DNA of 64,000 bases from Amycolatopsis mongoliensis (GTDB lineage Bacteria; Actinomycetota; Actinomycetes; Mycobacteriales; Pseudonocardiaceae): the NCBI RefSeq assembly GCF_030285665.1, contig NZ_CP127295.1, positions 1,240,001-1,304,000 of the forward strand. The letters run 5' to 3'. The translations under genes and the position numbers were made by a program. Below, piece after piece: positions 9,061 through 17,927 of this stretch; position 1 is the first letter of the stretch, and each line of letters starts with the position of its first letter. The notes beneath the pieces were generated by a model. The model was not told the DNA's origin and did no database searches. It was given only the letters and a program-made list of their open reading frames with translations.

Positions 9061-9687
9061 ATGACGGAGATGACGCGGTTGCAGCAACGAGGGGTGCGCC
9101 TGCCCCGGACGGAGCGCCGGGCCCAGCTCCTCGCCGCGGCGCAGCGGGTCTTCGCCGAGAACGGCTACCACGCCGCCGCGATGGACGAGATCGCCGAAGT
9201 GGCCGGTGTCAGCAAGCCGGTGCTCTACCAGCACTTCCCCGGCAAGCTCGACCTGTACATCGCGCTGCTCGAAAGCCACGTCGACGAGCTGGTCAAGCGC
9301 GTGCAGACGGCGCTGGACTCCACCACCGAGAACCGCCAGCGCGTCCCGGCGACGGTCGGCGCGTTCTTCGACTTCGTCAGCAACGACGCGGGCGCGTTCC
9401 GCATGGTGTTCGAGTCAGACCTGCGTGGCGAGCCGGCGGTCCAGGAAGCGGTCGACCGCGCGACGTCGGCGAGCGTGGACGCGATCACGGAGACGATCAC
9501 GGCGGACGCGGGCCTCGACGAGGACAAGGCGCGGCTGCTGGCGGTCGGCCTGGTCGGGATGAGCCAGGTCAGCGCCCGGTTCTGGCTGCAGCACCACCAG
9601 TCGATGAGCCGCGAAGAGGCAGTCGCACTGACGGCGAACCTGGCCTGGCGCGGCATCGGCGGCGGCTTCCCCCTCAAGGACGCCTGA
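9061..9687 (+). CDS. TetR family regulator, FasR (Rv3208)-like
   Basis: 208 residues. The N-terminal HTH (ERRAQLLAAAQRVFAENGYH...VSKPVLYQHFPGKLDLY) is close to mycobacterial FasR, as are internal blocks TENRQRVPATVGAFFDF and DEDKARLLAVGLVGMS. In mycobacteria FasR binds acyl-CoA and activates fatty-acid synthase genes; the target here is unknown. The start ATG 9061 follows GGAGGAAGC at proper distance. Position after DUF3152 and before DUF3107 matches the Rv3206c-Rv3208A order. A strong hairpin follows the stop. Confidence 0.88.
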   Translation: MTEMTRLQQRGVRLPRTERRAQLLAAAQRVFAENGYHAAAMDEIAEVAGVSKPVLYQHFPGKLDLYIALLESHVDELVKRVQTALDSTTENRQRVPATVGAFFDFVSNDAGAFRMVFESDLRGEPAVQEAVDRATSASVDAITETITADAGLDEDKARLLAVGLVGMSQVSARFWLQHHQSMSREEAVALTANLAWRGIGGGFPLKDA

Positions 9688-9691
9688 GGAC

Positions 9692-9756
9692 GCATCTTTC
9701 CTAGGGAAAGCTCGCTGCTTTGCGTCGCAAAGCGGAGCTTTCCCTAGGAAAGATGC
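9692..9756. terminator. Strong bidirectional hairpin between convergent genes
   Basis: Perfect 21-base arms (9692-9712 and 9736-9756; GCATCTTTCCTAGGGAAAGC...) enclose a second perfect inner palindrome GCTTTGCGTCGCAAAGC (9717-9733). It lies between the stops of the TetR gene and the leftward hydrolase gene, the place for a shared terminator. Confidence 0.8.
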
Positions 9757-9771
9757 ATTGTTTACCGAGCG

Positions 9772-10683
9772 TCAACGAGTGGCGGCCGTGCGGACCAGGG
9801 TGCTGATGCGGCGGGCGACCTCGAACGGGCGCTCCTGCGGGAGCATGTGCCCCGCACCCGGGTAGCGGACGAACTCCGCGTGCGGCAGCTCGTCCGCGAT
9901 CACCTTCGCGTGCGCCAGCGGGCAGAGCCGGTCCTTCTCCCCCGCCAGCACCACCGACGGCACGTCGCCCAGCGCACCCAGCCCGCCGACGCCGCGGTGG
10001 GCCGCGATCGCGTCCAGGAACAGCCCCGCGCTCGCCGGGTGCGCGCTCAGCAGCTGCTCGACGACGCTGTCCACCTGCGCCCGCCCCGGCCGGTCGCCGA
10101 ACACCAGCCGGCGCGCCCCGGACCGGACCATTCCCGGTCGCAGCCGCAAGGTCTCGCTCCGCAGGCCGGCCAGCAGCTTCGCCAGCCGCGGCTCGAAGCG
10201 CGTCACGCTCCGCCCGGCCAGGCCCGGGAACCCGAGCGTCAGCCGGTCCATGTCCCCCGACGACGTCGCGACGAACGCCGCACCCGCGAGCCGGCCGGCC
10301 ACCAGCGACGGGTGCCGTTCGGCGAGCACCATCAGCGTCATGCCGCCCATCGAGTGCCCGGCCAGCACCAGCGGCCCCTCGGGGACGCGGTCGGCGATCA
10401 CCTCGGCCAGGTCGTCGGCCAGCCGCGCGATCGTCGCCGAGCCCGGGCGGGCGGGCGCCGAGCCGCCGTGGCCGCGCAGGTCGTAGCGCAGGACGCGCAC
10501 GCCCGGGTCCAGGTGCGGCAGCACGAAGTCCCACGTCCGGTGGTCCTGCGTCCAGCCGTGGACGAGCACCAGCGTCACCGCCGAATCGGCGGGACCGGAC
10601 TGCGCGACGTGCAGCGCGGCGCCGTCGCTCGTGACGAACCGGTGCTCGATCGAGGGGTCGCGCAGCCGCGACGCGGTCGTCAT
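9772..10683 (-). CDS. Alpha/beta hydrolase
   Basis: 303 residues. It shows LVHGWTQDHRTW (oxyanion region), nucleophile elbow AGHSMGGMTL, LAGEKDRLCP (acid) and GAGHMLPQERP (histidine), a complete hydrolase triad. No signal peptide. The ATG at 10683 overlaps the stop of the diiron oxygenase gene (ATGA), so the two are translated together and likely act in one pathway. Substrate unknown. Confidence 0.88.
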   Translation of the reverse strand: MTTASRLRDPSIEHRFVTSDGAALHVAQSGPADSAVTLVLVHGWTQDHRTWDFVLPHLDPGVRVLRYDLRGHGGSAPARPGSATIARLADDLAEVIADRVPEGPLVLAGHSMGGMTLMVLAERHPSLVAGRLAGAAFVATSSGDMDRLTLGFPGLAGRSVTRFEPRLAKLLAGLRSETLRLRPGMVRSGARRLVFGDRPGRAQVDSVVEQLLSAHPASAGLFLDAIAAHRGVGGLGALGDVPSVVLAGEKDRLCPLAHAKVIADELPHAEFVRYPGAGHMLPQERPFEVARRISTLVRTAATR

Positions 10684-11588
10684 CGGCCCGCCGGGAGCAG
10701 GAACGACTTGCGCCAGAAGTACTTCCCGGGCAGCCCGACCAGGCCGGACTCCTCGAGGAACGGCATGATCTTCTCCCCCGCCCACGCGATCGTCCCCTGC
10801 CAGTGCGGGTTGTTCAGCGCCGCCTCGACGCCGTCGCGCGGCCGGATGCCGACCGCCTTGTAGACGTTCGGGTTGATGAACGCCCGCGTCACGAAGTACG
10901 AGATGAGCGCGATGACGAACTGCTGGTAGCCGATCTCGGCCTTCGACAGCTTCGCCATGCCGCGCGTGACCTCTTCGCGGGCGAAGGTGACGTGCCGCGC
11001 CTCCTCCAGCACGTGGATCCGGTTGACCATCCGGACCAGCGGCTGGACGCCTTCGTCGTTCATCTGCTCGCGCTGCAGCCGGTCCAGGACCTCCTCGGCG
11101 ACCAGGATCGCGCCGTAGCGCGCCGGGCCGTAGGAGATCGTCGGCATCAGCTTCGCCAGCTTCCGCAGCCACGGCACCGGGCCGTAGGCGGGGCAGCCGA
11201 TCCGCGACGCCATCCGCGCGAACATCGTCGAGTGCCGGCACTCGTCGGCGATCTCGGTGAGGGCGAACTGCGCGTGCGCGGACGTCGGGTCCTGCTCGTA
11301 GACCTCCTTGAGCAGCATCTGCATCAGGAGGATTTCGAACCACAGTCCGGTAGTCGCGACGCTCGCTACCTCGTGCTTGCCCAGCTCGATGCGCTGCTCG
11401 GGGGTCAGCCTGTCCCAGAGTTCGGTGCCGTAGAGCGAGGAGCGCTCATCGAGGATGAAACGCTTGCCCTCGACCAGGGGCGCCGTCCAGTCGATGTCGA
11501 CGTCGGGGTCGTAGAACTTGTTCGCCGACGACTTGAGCAGGCGCTCCGCGGTCTTCTCGCGATCCGGTTCCTTCAGCGTCCGCGTCAT
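10680..11588 (-). CDS. AurF-like diiron oxygenase
   Basis: 302 residues of the ferritin-like p-aminobenzoate N-oxygenase (AurF) family. Iron ligands are visible in HEVASVA, EIADECRHS (ExxRH), AEEVLDR and HVLEEARHVTFA, spaced as in a four-helix diiron protein. Family members oxidise amines or hydroxylate organic substrates with O2. Start ATG 11588 follows GGGGTGTC. It is divergently transcribed from a TetR gene with a perfect operator between them and co-translated with a hydrolase. No biosynthetic cluster surrounds it, so a catabolic or detoxifying role is possible. Confidence 0.87.
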   Translation of the reverse strand: MTRTLKEPDREKTAERLLKSSANKFYDPDVDIDWTAPLVEGKRFILDERSSLYGTELWDRLTPEQRIELGKHEVASVATTGLWFEILLMQMLLKEVYEQDPTSAHAQFALTEIADECRHSTMFARMASRIGCPAYGPVPWLRKLAKLMPTISYGPARYGAILVAEEVLDRLQREQMNDEGVQPLVRMVNRIHVLEEARHVTFAREEVTRGMAKLSKAEIGYQQFVIALISYFVTRAFINPNVYKAVGIRPRDGVEAALNNPHWQGTIAWAGEKIMPFLEESGLVGLPGKYFWRKSFLLPAGR

Positions 11589-11618
11589 CGCCGACACCCC
11601 TTCCACAACATGTAACTT

Positions 11619-11635
11619 GAGGTAACAGTTACCTC
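11619..11635. promoter_or_regulatory. TetR operator, perfect palindrome
   Basis: GAGGTAACAGTTACCTC is a perfect 8-base dyad around one base. It fills the 54-base gap between the divergent diiron oxygenase (11588) and TetR (11643) starts, so its bound regulator could control both. Confidence 0.75.
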
Positions 11636-11642
11636 TGGTAGC

Positions 11643-12419
11643 ATGAGCCCCGTGATCGAACGTGTCAAGCGCTCCGGCAAGCAGTCCAGGTCGTCCTCGC
11701 GCGACGAGGAGGCGACCGGCGACGCCCGGCGCGACCGCTGGCGCAAGCACCGGATCGCGCGGCGCAAGGAGTTCGTCGAGGCCGCGCTGCGGGCGCTCGA
11801 CACGCACGGCCCGGACCTCGGCATGGAGGACGTCGCCGCGGAGGCGGGCGTCACGAAACCGGTGCTGTACCGGCACTTCGACGACAAGGCCGACCTCTAC
11901 GTGGCCCTCGGCCAGCGCGGCACGGAGATCCTCTTCGAGCGGCTGATCCCGGCGATCAACGCCGAGCTCGCGCCGGTCCCGCGGATCCGGATGGCCCTCG
12001 ACGCGTTCTTCACGGTGATCGAGGAGCACCCGAACCTGTACCGGCTGCTGGCGCACGGGCGGCCGGAGAAGCCGGTGTCGTCGGACGTCGTGGCCGAGGA
12101 CAAGGAACTGATCGCGACGGCGCTGACGGCGCTGCTGGGCGACTACATGCGGATGTTCAACATGGACTCCGGCGCGGCCGAGCCGTGGGCGCACGGCATC
12201 GTCGGCATGGTCCAGAACACCGGCGAATGGTGGCTGGACCGCCGCTCGATGGGCCGCGACGCGGTCGTCGAGTACCTGACGCAGATCATCTGGGCGGCGA
12301 TCGACGGGCTGACCCGCCAGAACGGCGTGATCATCGACCCGAACCTGCCCCTGGAAGCCAACAAGGTGGTCCAGCTGGGCCGCGCGGACACGGCGGATTC
12401 GCTGAAGGAGACGTCATGA
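11643..12419 (+). CDS. TetR family regulator of the diiron oxygenase group
   Basis: 258 residues. A basic, Ser-rich N-terminal extension precedes the HTH (FVEAALRALDTHGPDLGMEDVAAEAGVTKPVLYRHFDDKADLY). There is no Shine-Dalgarno before ATG 11643, which lies only eight bases after the operator, so the mRNA may be leaderless; a GTG at 11652 is an alternative. It overlaps the next gene by ATGA and is divergent from the AurF-like gene, making that operon its likely target along with autoregulation. Confidence 0.87.
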   Translation: MSPVIERVKRSGKQSRSSSRDEEATGDARRDRWRKHRIARRKEFVEAALRALDTHGPDLGMEDVAAEAGVTKPVLYRHFDDKADLYVALGQRGTEILFERLIPAINAELAPVPRIRMALDAFFTVIEEHPNLYRLLAHGRPEKPVSSDVVAEDKELIATALTALLGDYMRMFNMDSGAAEPWAHGIVGMVQNTGEWWLDRRSMGRDAVVEYLTQIIWAAIDGLTRQNGVIIDPNLPLEANKVVQLGRADTADSLKETS

Positions 12420-12733
12420 GCGAGCACGACGAAGACGGCTACAGCGGAGCGGCGACGCTGGTGGTCGACGGGGTTTCGCTGACGACGACGGTCGAGCTGC
12501 GCGGCTACTTCCAGCCGATCGACGGCTTCTACCGCTGGTACGGCCGGGTCGCGGTGAACGAGGAGCTGACGCGGCTGGCCGGCGGGAAGAAGAAGCCGGT
12601 CTCGATCCAGGCCGGCGAGTACACGGCGACCGGGGAGCTGTCGGACCCGGACCCGTGGGGCCGGTACCGGATCACGGGCACGAGCACCCCGCCGTTCCAC
12701 GTCCCCACGACACTGGAAGAACTCAACGCCTGA
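12416..12733 (+). CDS. DUF4873 domain protein
   Basis: 105 residues matching DUF4873 (YSGAATLVVDG...LRGYFQPIDGFYRWYGRV...PPFHVPTTLEELNA). In other actinobacteria this domain often forms the C-terminus of flavin monooxygenases, probably as a beta-rich binding module; here it stands alone. It overlaps the TetR stop (ATGA) and so belongs to the oxygenase group, possibly as an accessory or ligand-binding protein. No catalytic residues can be assigned. Confidence 0.8.
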   Translation: MSEHDEDGYSGAATLVVDGVSLTTTVELRGYFQPIDGFYRWYGRVAVNEELTRLAGGKKKPVSIQAGEYTATGELSDPDPWGRYRITGTSTPPFHVPTTLEELNA

Positions 12734-12737
12734 AACG

Positions 12738-12788
12738 CCGTGAAGGCCTCCTTACCGGCCATAAGAGCCGGTAAGGAGGCCTTCACGG
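12738..12788. terminator. Perfect hairpin between DUF4873 and PPOX genes
   Basis: 22-base perfect arms (12738-12759, 12767-12788; core GTGAAGGCCTCCTTACCGGC) with a 7-base loop, between convergent genes. Its sequence style resembles the hairpin at 52023. Confidence 0.8.
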
Positions 12789-12836
12789 ACTTCGGAACCG
12801 GTCCGGCCACCCCGCGCGGTGGCCGGACCGGCCGGC

Positions 12837-13292
12837 TCAGGGCAGGCGCGGGCCGGGCAGTTCGCGCCCGGGCAGCCAGCCGTTCGGGATGTCGGTCGCC
12901 CGCCACTTGCGCACGCTCAGCCGGACCGCCGTCACCGGCGCGTCGAGGAACGGCGCGGCCTCCGGCACCTTCGCCACCAGGAGCGAGCGCACCAGCGGGT
13001 CGTCGCCGGCCGGGACGATCTCGGCGAGGGCCTGGGCCTGCAGGAACGGCTGCATCGGCGAGCCCGTCGACACCACCACCGAGACGACCGGGTTCTCGCG
13101 GACCGCGGCCAGCGTGCGTCCCCGGTTCTCGAGCACCAGGTTCAGCGTGAACGGCCCGGTTTCCGCGAAGTACACCCCGCCGACCCACGGGCCGTCGCTG
13201 CCCGACGTCGCGAGGAACATCGACTTGTGCGCGGAGAGGGTGTTCCGCACGAGATCCGCCACGTCGCCGGCCATCGGCTCGACAGTGGTCAT
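12837..13292 (-). CDS. Pyridoxamine 5'-phosphate oxidase-like flavin/F420-binding protein
   Basis: 151 residues with the split-barrel pattern of the PPOX family: an N-terminal SMFLATSGSDGPWVGGVYF strand pair, LVLENRGRTLAAVRENPVVSVVV and a C-terminal VRKWRATDIP. Such proteins bind FMN, F420 or heme and reduce diverse substrates. ATG 13292 (MTTVEP) is chosen; an upstream in-frame start at 13325 is possible. It is a monocistronic leftward gene between two hairpins. Substrate unknown. Confidence 0.78.
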   Translation of the reverse strand: MTTVEPMAGDVADLVRNTLSAHKSMFLATSGSDGPWVGGVYFAETGPFTLNLVLENRGRTLAAVRENPVVSVVVSTGSPMQPFLQAQALAEIVPAGDDPLVRSLLVAKVPEAAPFLDAPVTAVRLSVRKWRATDIPNGWLPGRELPGPRLP

Positions 13293-13438
13293 CCTGGTTG
13301 CTCCCGGAGTGTCCGTCCGGGCCACGTGGCGCCGGATCGCCAGCCGAAGTTAGGCGGCGCATTCGCGACACACCAAGGAGAACCGACCGATCCGGTGAAC
13401 CCGGTCACCGGATCGAAAACCGGGTCCCCGGAACGCGC

Positions 13439-13472
13439 AAAAGCCACCCCAGGAAAGTCCCGGGGTGGCTTT
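13439..13472. terminator. Hairpin downstream of DUF3107 gene
   Basis: Arms AAAGCCACCCC and GGGGTGGCTTT around AGGAAAGTCCC, 16 bases after the DUF3107 stop. The A/T ends of the arms give a short U-run on either strand, like a classical intrinsic terminator. Confidence 0.75.
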
Positions 13473-13487
13473 GCCGGACTCGAAGAG

Positions 13488-13718
13488 TCAGTCGCCGACG
13501 CCGAAGCCGACCTTGCGGACGTCGGACGGGGCGATCTCGACGTACGCGATGCGGTCGGAGGGGACGATGTACTTGCGCCCCTTCTCGTCGCTGATGCGGA
13601 AGAGCCCGTCACCGGCCGTCAGGGCCTCGGCGACCAGCTTCTCCACCTCTTCGGGAGACTGGCCACTGGACACCACCAGCTCGCGCGGCGTGTCCTTGAT
13701 GCCGATCTTGACCTCCAC
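13488..13718 (-). CDS. DUF3107 protein (TB9.4/Rv3208A-like)
   Basis: 76 residues, the usual size of DUF3107 (VEVKIGIKDTPRELVV...YIVPSDRIAYVEIAPSD). Start GTG 13718 follows GGAGGTCC at good spacing. The family is confined to actinobacteria, is small and soluble, and has no known activity; Mtb TB9.4 sits beside FasR as here in the wider block. It has its own terminator. Confidence 0.88.
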   Translation of the reverse strand: MEVKIGIKDTPRELVVSSGQSPEEVEKLVAEALTAGDGLFRISDEKGRKYIVPSDRIAYVEIAPSDVRKVGFGVGD

Positions 13719-13837
13719 GTGGGACCTCCGCTGAAAATTCGTAAGGGATGTGCCGGCCAAGGCTAACCGAACCGGCTCGTTCCGGTGGCGCATGTCCGCG
13801 CCCGACCGCGTCGTCACTTCCGGGTACTCCATCGGGA

Positions 13838-14491
13838 TCAGCCCAGGCCGAGCGCCTGCATGCGCTTCGTGTGCCCCTGTTGCAACCGCCGGAACAGCGC
13901 GGCAATTCCGGAGAGGTCGCCCGAACCGCCGACGATGAGCTCGGCCAGCCCGTCGCGCTCGGCGACGACGTACTGGGCCTGGGTCAGTGCCTCCCCGAGC
14001 AGGCGGCGACCCCACAGGGCGAGCTTGTCGCGGGTCTTGGGGTCGGCCTCGATGCCGGCCGCGACCTCGCGTTCGGCGAAGGCGGAGTGGCCGGTGTCGG
14101 CGAGCACGGTGAGCACGAGGTCCTTGGTCTCCGGATCGAGCCAGCTGGCGATCTCACGGTAGAGGTCGGCGGCCAGCCCGTCGCCGACGTAGGCCTTGAC
14201 CAGCGACTCCAGCCACGACTTCGGCGGCGTCGAAGCGTGCCAGGCGTCGACCTGGGCCACGAACGGCGCCATCGCGTCTTCGATCTTGACGCCGTGCGCG
14301 GCCAGGTGCTGGGCGAGCAGGCCGTAGTGACCGATCTCCGCGGCCGCCATCTGCGCCAGCGCGGCCCGCCCGGCCAGGGTGGGGGCACTGCGCGCGTCTT
14401 CGGCCATCCGGTCGAACGCGGACAGTTCGAGGTAGGCGATCACACCCAGAAGGTCGACTACGCCTTCTGAGATCTCTTTCGGCTCGGTCAC
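13838..14491 (-). CDS. Ferritin-like fold protein (Rv3210c-like)
   Basis: 217 residues, mainly helical. [36 protein letters not shown] and the repeat-like [13 protein letters not shown] carry E and ExxH groups expected of a ferritin-like four-helix bundle, related to the MiaE-type hydroxylase clan. Start GTG 14491. It is divergent from the RhlE helicase, the same arrangement as Rv3210c and rhlE in mycobacteria. Iron binding is inferred from motif spacing; function unknown. Confidence 0.82.
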   Translation of the reverse strand: MTEPKEISEGVVDLLGVIAYLELSAFDRMAEDARSAPTLAGRAALAQMAAAEIGHYGLLAQHLAAHGVKIEDAMAPFVAQVDAWHASTPPKSWLESLVKAYVGDGLAADLYREIASWLDPETKDLVLTVLADTGHSAFAEREVAAGIEADPKTRDKLALWGRRLLGEALTQAQYVVAERDGLAELIVGGSGDLSGIAALFRRLQQGHTKRMQALGLG

Positions 14492-14814
14492 GGGGGCAGG
14501 GTATCGCCGAAGCGCCCGGGCGTGTCGGGACGAGACCGATCACACGGGTTCCGGCGTGCCGGGTACTGTCGAAAAACTGCTGACCAGGTACACTGCGTTT
14601 GATATCGAAGCTTCCGTACGTCATACCGGCGTCGGGAAACAGGCAGGTCACGTGGCTTGCCGACGTACTGCAATGTGCGTGCACGCCTCTTCCGGCATTC
14701 CCGGGACGGACCGGTTCCGCGCTTCAGATCAGCGCCAGGGACCAGGGTTTACTCCCGGTCGAGTGTCGAGCGGACCCAGGGCTGTGCGCGCTGGTCACGA
14801 GAGAGGCGATCACC
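14492..14814. other. 323-base divergent intergenic region with no credible gene
   Basis: This stretch separates the ferritin-like gene from the helicase. The helicase frame stays open back to a TTG at 14599, but codons there end often in A or T, unlike any real gene in the window, so it is taken as promoter and leader DNA. It contains the AT-richer segment 14573-14640. Confidence 0.6.
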
Positions 14815-16509
14815 CTGACCGCAGAAATTCCCACAACCGAACAGCCCCCCGCCGTCGCGCTGGAACACAGCGAGACCGGCCCGGCCGCGCTCGACACCTC
14901 GCACCCGCTGCAGGCGGGCGTCGAGGTCGAGCCCGAAGCCCCGACCTTCGCGTCCTTCGGCGTCAAGCCGGAGATCGTCAAGGCCCTCGGCGAGGCCGGC
15001 ATCGAGCGCACCTTCGCGATCCAGGAGCTCACGCTGCCGCTGGCGATGGCCGGCGACGACCTCATCGGCCAGGCCCGCACCGGCATGGGCAAGACGCTGG
15101 GCTTCGGCGTCCCGCTGCTGCACCGCGTGGAGGTCCCCGGCGACGGCACCCCGCAGGTGCTGGTCGTGGTGCCGACCCGCGAGCTGTGCATCCAGGTCGC
15201 CAACGACCTCAAGGGCGCCGGCAAGCACCTCGGCATCCGCACCCTGGCCATCTACGGCGGCCGCCCCTACGAGCCGCAGATCGAAGCGCTCCGCAAGGGC
15301 ATCGACGTCGTGATCGGCACCCCGGGGCGCCTGCTCGACCTGGCGGAGCAGAAGCACCTGGTGCTCGGCAAGGTCCGCGGCCTGGTGCTCGACGAGGCCG
15401 ACGAGATGCTCGACCTGGGCTTCCTGCCCGACATCGAGCGCATCCTGCGGATGGTGCCGGACAAGCGCCAGACGATGCTCTTCTCGGCCACCATGCCGGG
15501 CCCGATCATCACGCTGGCCCGCACGTTCCTGAACCAGCCGACGCACATCCGCGCCGAGGAAAACGACGCGAGCGCGATCCACGAGCGCACCACCCAGTTC
15601 GTCTACCGGGCGCACTCGATGGACAAGCCCGAGGTCATCGCCCGGATCCTGCAGGCGGCCGACCGCGGCCTCACGATGATCTTCAGCCGCACCAAGCGCA
15701 CCGCGCAGAAGGTGGCCGACGATCTGGTCGAGCGCGGCTTCGCGGCCGCCGCCGTGCACGGTGACCTGGGCCAGGGCGCCCGCGAGCAGGCCCTGCGCGC
15801 GTTCCGCTCCGGCAAGGTCGACGTGCTGGTCGCGACCGACGTCGCCGCCCGCGGCATCGACATCGACGACGTCACGCACGTGATCAACTACCAGTGCCCG
15901 GACGACGAGAAGACCTACGTCCACCGCATCGGCCGCACCGGCCGCGCGGGCCGCACCGGTGTCGCGGTCACCCTCGTCGACTGGGACGAGATGCCGCGCT
16001 GGAAGCTGATTTCGGACACCCTGGGCCTCGACAAGCCGGAGCCGGTGGAGACGTACTCGTCGTCGCCGCACCTGTACGCCGACCTGGGCATCCCGGAGGG
16101 CACGACCGGGCGGCTGCCGCTGGGCAAGCGCACCCGCGCCGGCCTGGGCGCCGAGGTGGAAGAGGACCTGGGCGGCAAGCGCCGCGGCCCGCGTGGCCGG
16201 GGCAAGGCCGACGACGCCTCCTCGGAAGAGGCGCCGCGCAAGCGCAACCGCACCCCGCGCAAGCGGACCCGCGGTGGTTCGCGGGCGGCCGAAGCGATCG
16301 AGGCCGCGGACAACGCGGCGGCTTCTTCGGACGACGCTCCTGCCTCGGAGGGACGCACCCGGACGCGTCGCCGCACCCGCGGCACCGCGCCGGAAGCGAC
16401 CGGCCCGGCCACCGAGAAGGAGGCCGGCGACAACGCCGAGCGCCCGGCTCGGCGGCGCCGCCGTCGCCGCCCCGCCGCGACGTCTGATACACCTGCGTCG
16501 GCAGACTGA
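14815..16509 (+). CDS. rhlE: DEAD-box RNA helicase, RhlE (Rv3211)-like
   Basis: About 564 residues. All helicase motifs are present in order: ARTGMGKT (motif I), PTRELCIQV, TPGRLLDL, DEAD, SAT, RGIDIDDV and HRIGRTGRAGRTG. A ~130-residue basic, low-complexity C-terminal tail (RKRNRTPRKRTRGG...) probably binds RNA. It remodels structured RNA in the cytoplasm. The conserved part has no ATG, GTG or TTG nearby: an AGAGAGG sequence precedes CTG 14815 by eight bases, so a CTG start is proposed; the only canonical in-frame option is TTG 14599. Confidence 0.92.
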   Translation: MTAEIPTTEQPPAVALEHSETGPAALDTSHPLQAGVEVEPEAPTFASFGVKPEIVKALGEAGIERTFAIQELTLPLAMAGDDLIGQARTGMGKTLGFGVPLLHRVEVPGDGTPQVLVVVPTRELCIQVANDLKGAGKHLGIRTLAIYGGRPYEPQIEALRKGIDVVIGTPGRLLDLAEQKHLVLGKVRGLVLDEADEMLDLGFLPDIERILRMVPDKRQTMLFSATMPGPIITLARTFLNQPTHIRAEENDASAIHERTTQFVYRAHSMDKPEVIARILQAADRGLTMIFSRTKRTAQKVADDLVERGFAAAAVHGDLGQGAREQALRAFRSGKVDVLVATDVAARGIDIDDVTHVINYQCPDDEKTYVHRIGRTGRAGRTGVAVTLVDWDEMPRWKLISDTLGLDKPEPVETYSSSPHLYADLGIPEGTTGRLPLGKRTRAGLGAEVEEDLGGKRRGPRGRGKADDASSEEAPRKRNRTPRKRTRGGSRAAEAIEAADNAAASSDDAPASEGRTRTRRRTRGTAPEATGPATEKEAGDNAERPARRRRRRRPAATSDTPASAD

Positions 16510-16533
16510 ACCTGAACGCGGGGGTCCGGGCAC

Positions 16534-17856
16534 GTGAGCGACGTCGAGAAGGCGCCTGAAAACGCGCCTGAAGAGACCCCTGACTACGGTTCCGAGGACG
16601 TCCTCGAGGACGTCGAAAGCACTCCGCCCGCCCCGCGGGTCAAGGCGCGTCGTTCGCCTTGGAACCGCGGGCGGGACCGGGTGATCGCCGCGCTGGTCGC
16701 GGTCGCCGCGATCGCCGTCGCGCTGGTCATCGGCGTGACGAGCGACAGCGCGGCCACCGACCGGACCGAAGCGGCGCCACCCCCGCCGTTGCCCGCGGCG
16801 CCGGACAAGGTGCCCGGCTCGCTGGCCGAGCTGTGGAGCGCCCGCAGCGGCGCGACGCCGGTCCCGGTGGTGGCGGGCGACGCGGTGGCGACGGCGGACG
16901 GTGGCGAGGTCGCCGCCCGCGACCCGCTGACCGGGCAGGTCCGCTGGCACTACACGCGTGACCTGCCGTTGTGCACGATGAACGAGACGTGGGGGCGGCT
17001 GAACGCCGTCTACCACAAGACCGAGAACTGCAGCGAGGTCACGCAGCTCGACCCGGGCACCGGGCGGATCACGGCGCAGCGCAACGGCAACGCGGAGCTG
17101 GGCACGCAGCTGGTCGGCGACGGCTCGCACGTGACCGCGACGGGCAAGAAGCTGCTGACGACGTGGCGCGACGACCTGGTGCAGAGCGCCGAGTACGGCC
17201 AGGTCCCGGCCCTGGTCAACGCGGGCAAGCAGCCCCGCACGGGCTGCACGTACGGCACGGTCGCGGCGGCGTCGGGCAAGGTCGGCGTGATCGAGCGCTG
17301 CCCGGGCGACCCGGCCGACCGCCTGACGGTGTACAAGGCGGCGCCGGAGAAGGACGACGAGCCGTCGGTGGCGTTCAGCAGCGTGCTGGCGGGCAAGCGA
17401 GCTCGCGTGATCGCGATGTCCGGCGACCTGACAGCGGTGGTGCTGCCGGACCAGAAGCTGCTGGTGATCTACAACGGCGACGGTTCGCAGCGCGCGGCGT
17501 ACCCGCTGGACGTGCCGGCCGCCGATCTGGCCCAGGACCCGGCGAGCGGTGTCGAGGCGACGACCCAGACCACGCAGAACATATACTGGTTCAGCGGGTC
17601 GAAGGTGCTGGCGCTGTCCCGCGACGACCTTTCGCCGCGGTGGACGCTGAGCAGCGCGTCCGGCCCCGGGATCCTCTTCGCGCAGCAGCTGGTGGTCCCG
17701 ATCAAGGGCGGCCTGGCGGTGCTGAACGAGAACGACGGCTCGACGATCCGCACGGTCGGCGTGGACCGCCGTGGCTACGCCGGGGTGGTCCGCCTGGGCG
17801 CGGCGGGCCCGGTACTGCTGGAAGAGCGCGGCGACACGCTGACGGCTCTGAAGTAA
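16534..17856 (+). CDS. Single-span membrane protein with PQQ-like beta-propeller (Rv3212-like)
   Basis: 440 residues from GTG 16534. An acidic cytoplasmic N-terminus of ~45 residues, one span (VIAALVAVAAIAVALVIGV), a Pro-rich linker, then an extracytoplasmic region of repeating beta segments (DPLTGQVRWHYTRDL, LALSRDDLSPRWTLS, GGLAVLNENDGSTIRTVGV) typical of a PQQ-like propeller. Four cysteines could form disulfides. It follows rhlE by 24 bases as Rv3212 follows Rv3211. Function unknown; an envelope scaffolding role is possible. Confidence 0.83.
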   Translation: MSDVEKAPENAPEETPDYGSEDVLEDVESTPPAPRVKARRSPWNRGRDRVIAALVAVAAIAVALVIGVTSDSAATDRTEAAPPPPLPAAPDKVPGSLAELWSARSGATPVPVVAGDAVATADGGEVAARDPLTGQVRWHYTRDLPLCTMNETWGRLNAVYHKTENCSEVTQLDPGTGRITAQRNGNAELGTQLVGDGSHVTATGKKLLTTWRDDLVQSAEYGQVPALVNAGKQPRTGCTYGTVAAASGKVGVIERCPGDPADRLTVYKAAPEKDDEPSVAFSSVLAGKRARVIAMSGDLTAVVLPDQKLLVIYNGDGSQRAAYPLDVPAADLAQDPASGVEATTQTTQNIYWFSGSKVLALSRDDLSPRWTLSSASGPGILFAQQLVVPIKGGLAVLNENDGSTIRTVGVDRRGYAGVVRLGAAGPVLLEERGDTLTALK

Positions 17857-17927
17857 CCACGGCGTGTCGTCCCGGCAATCACGCGTGACGACCTCCCCAT
17901 CACGCGACCGACTACTTCGCTTCGGGC

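Noticed and set aside
10680..11588. Part of a natural-product cluster because of AurF similarity
   Set aside because: No polyketide, peptide or tailoring genes are near; neighbours are regulatory and housekeeping.
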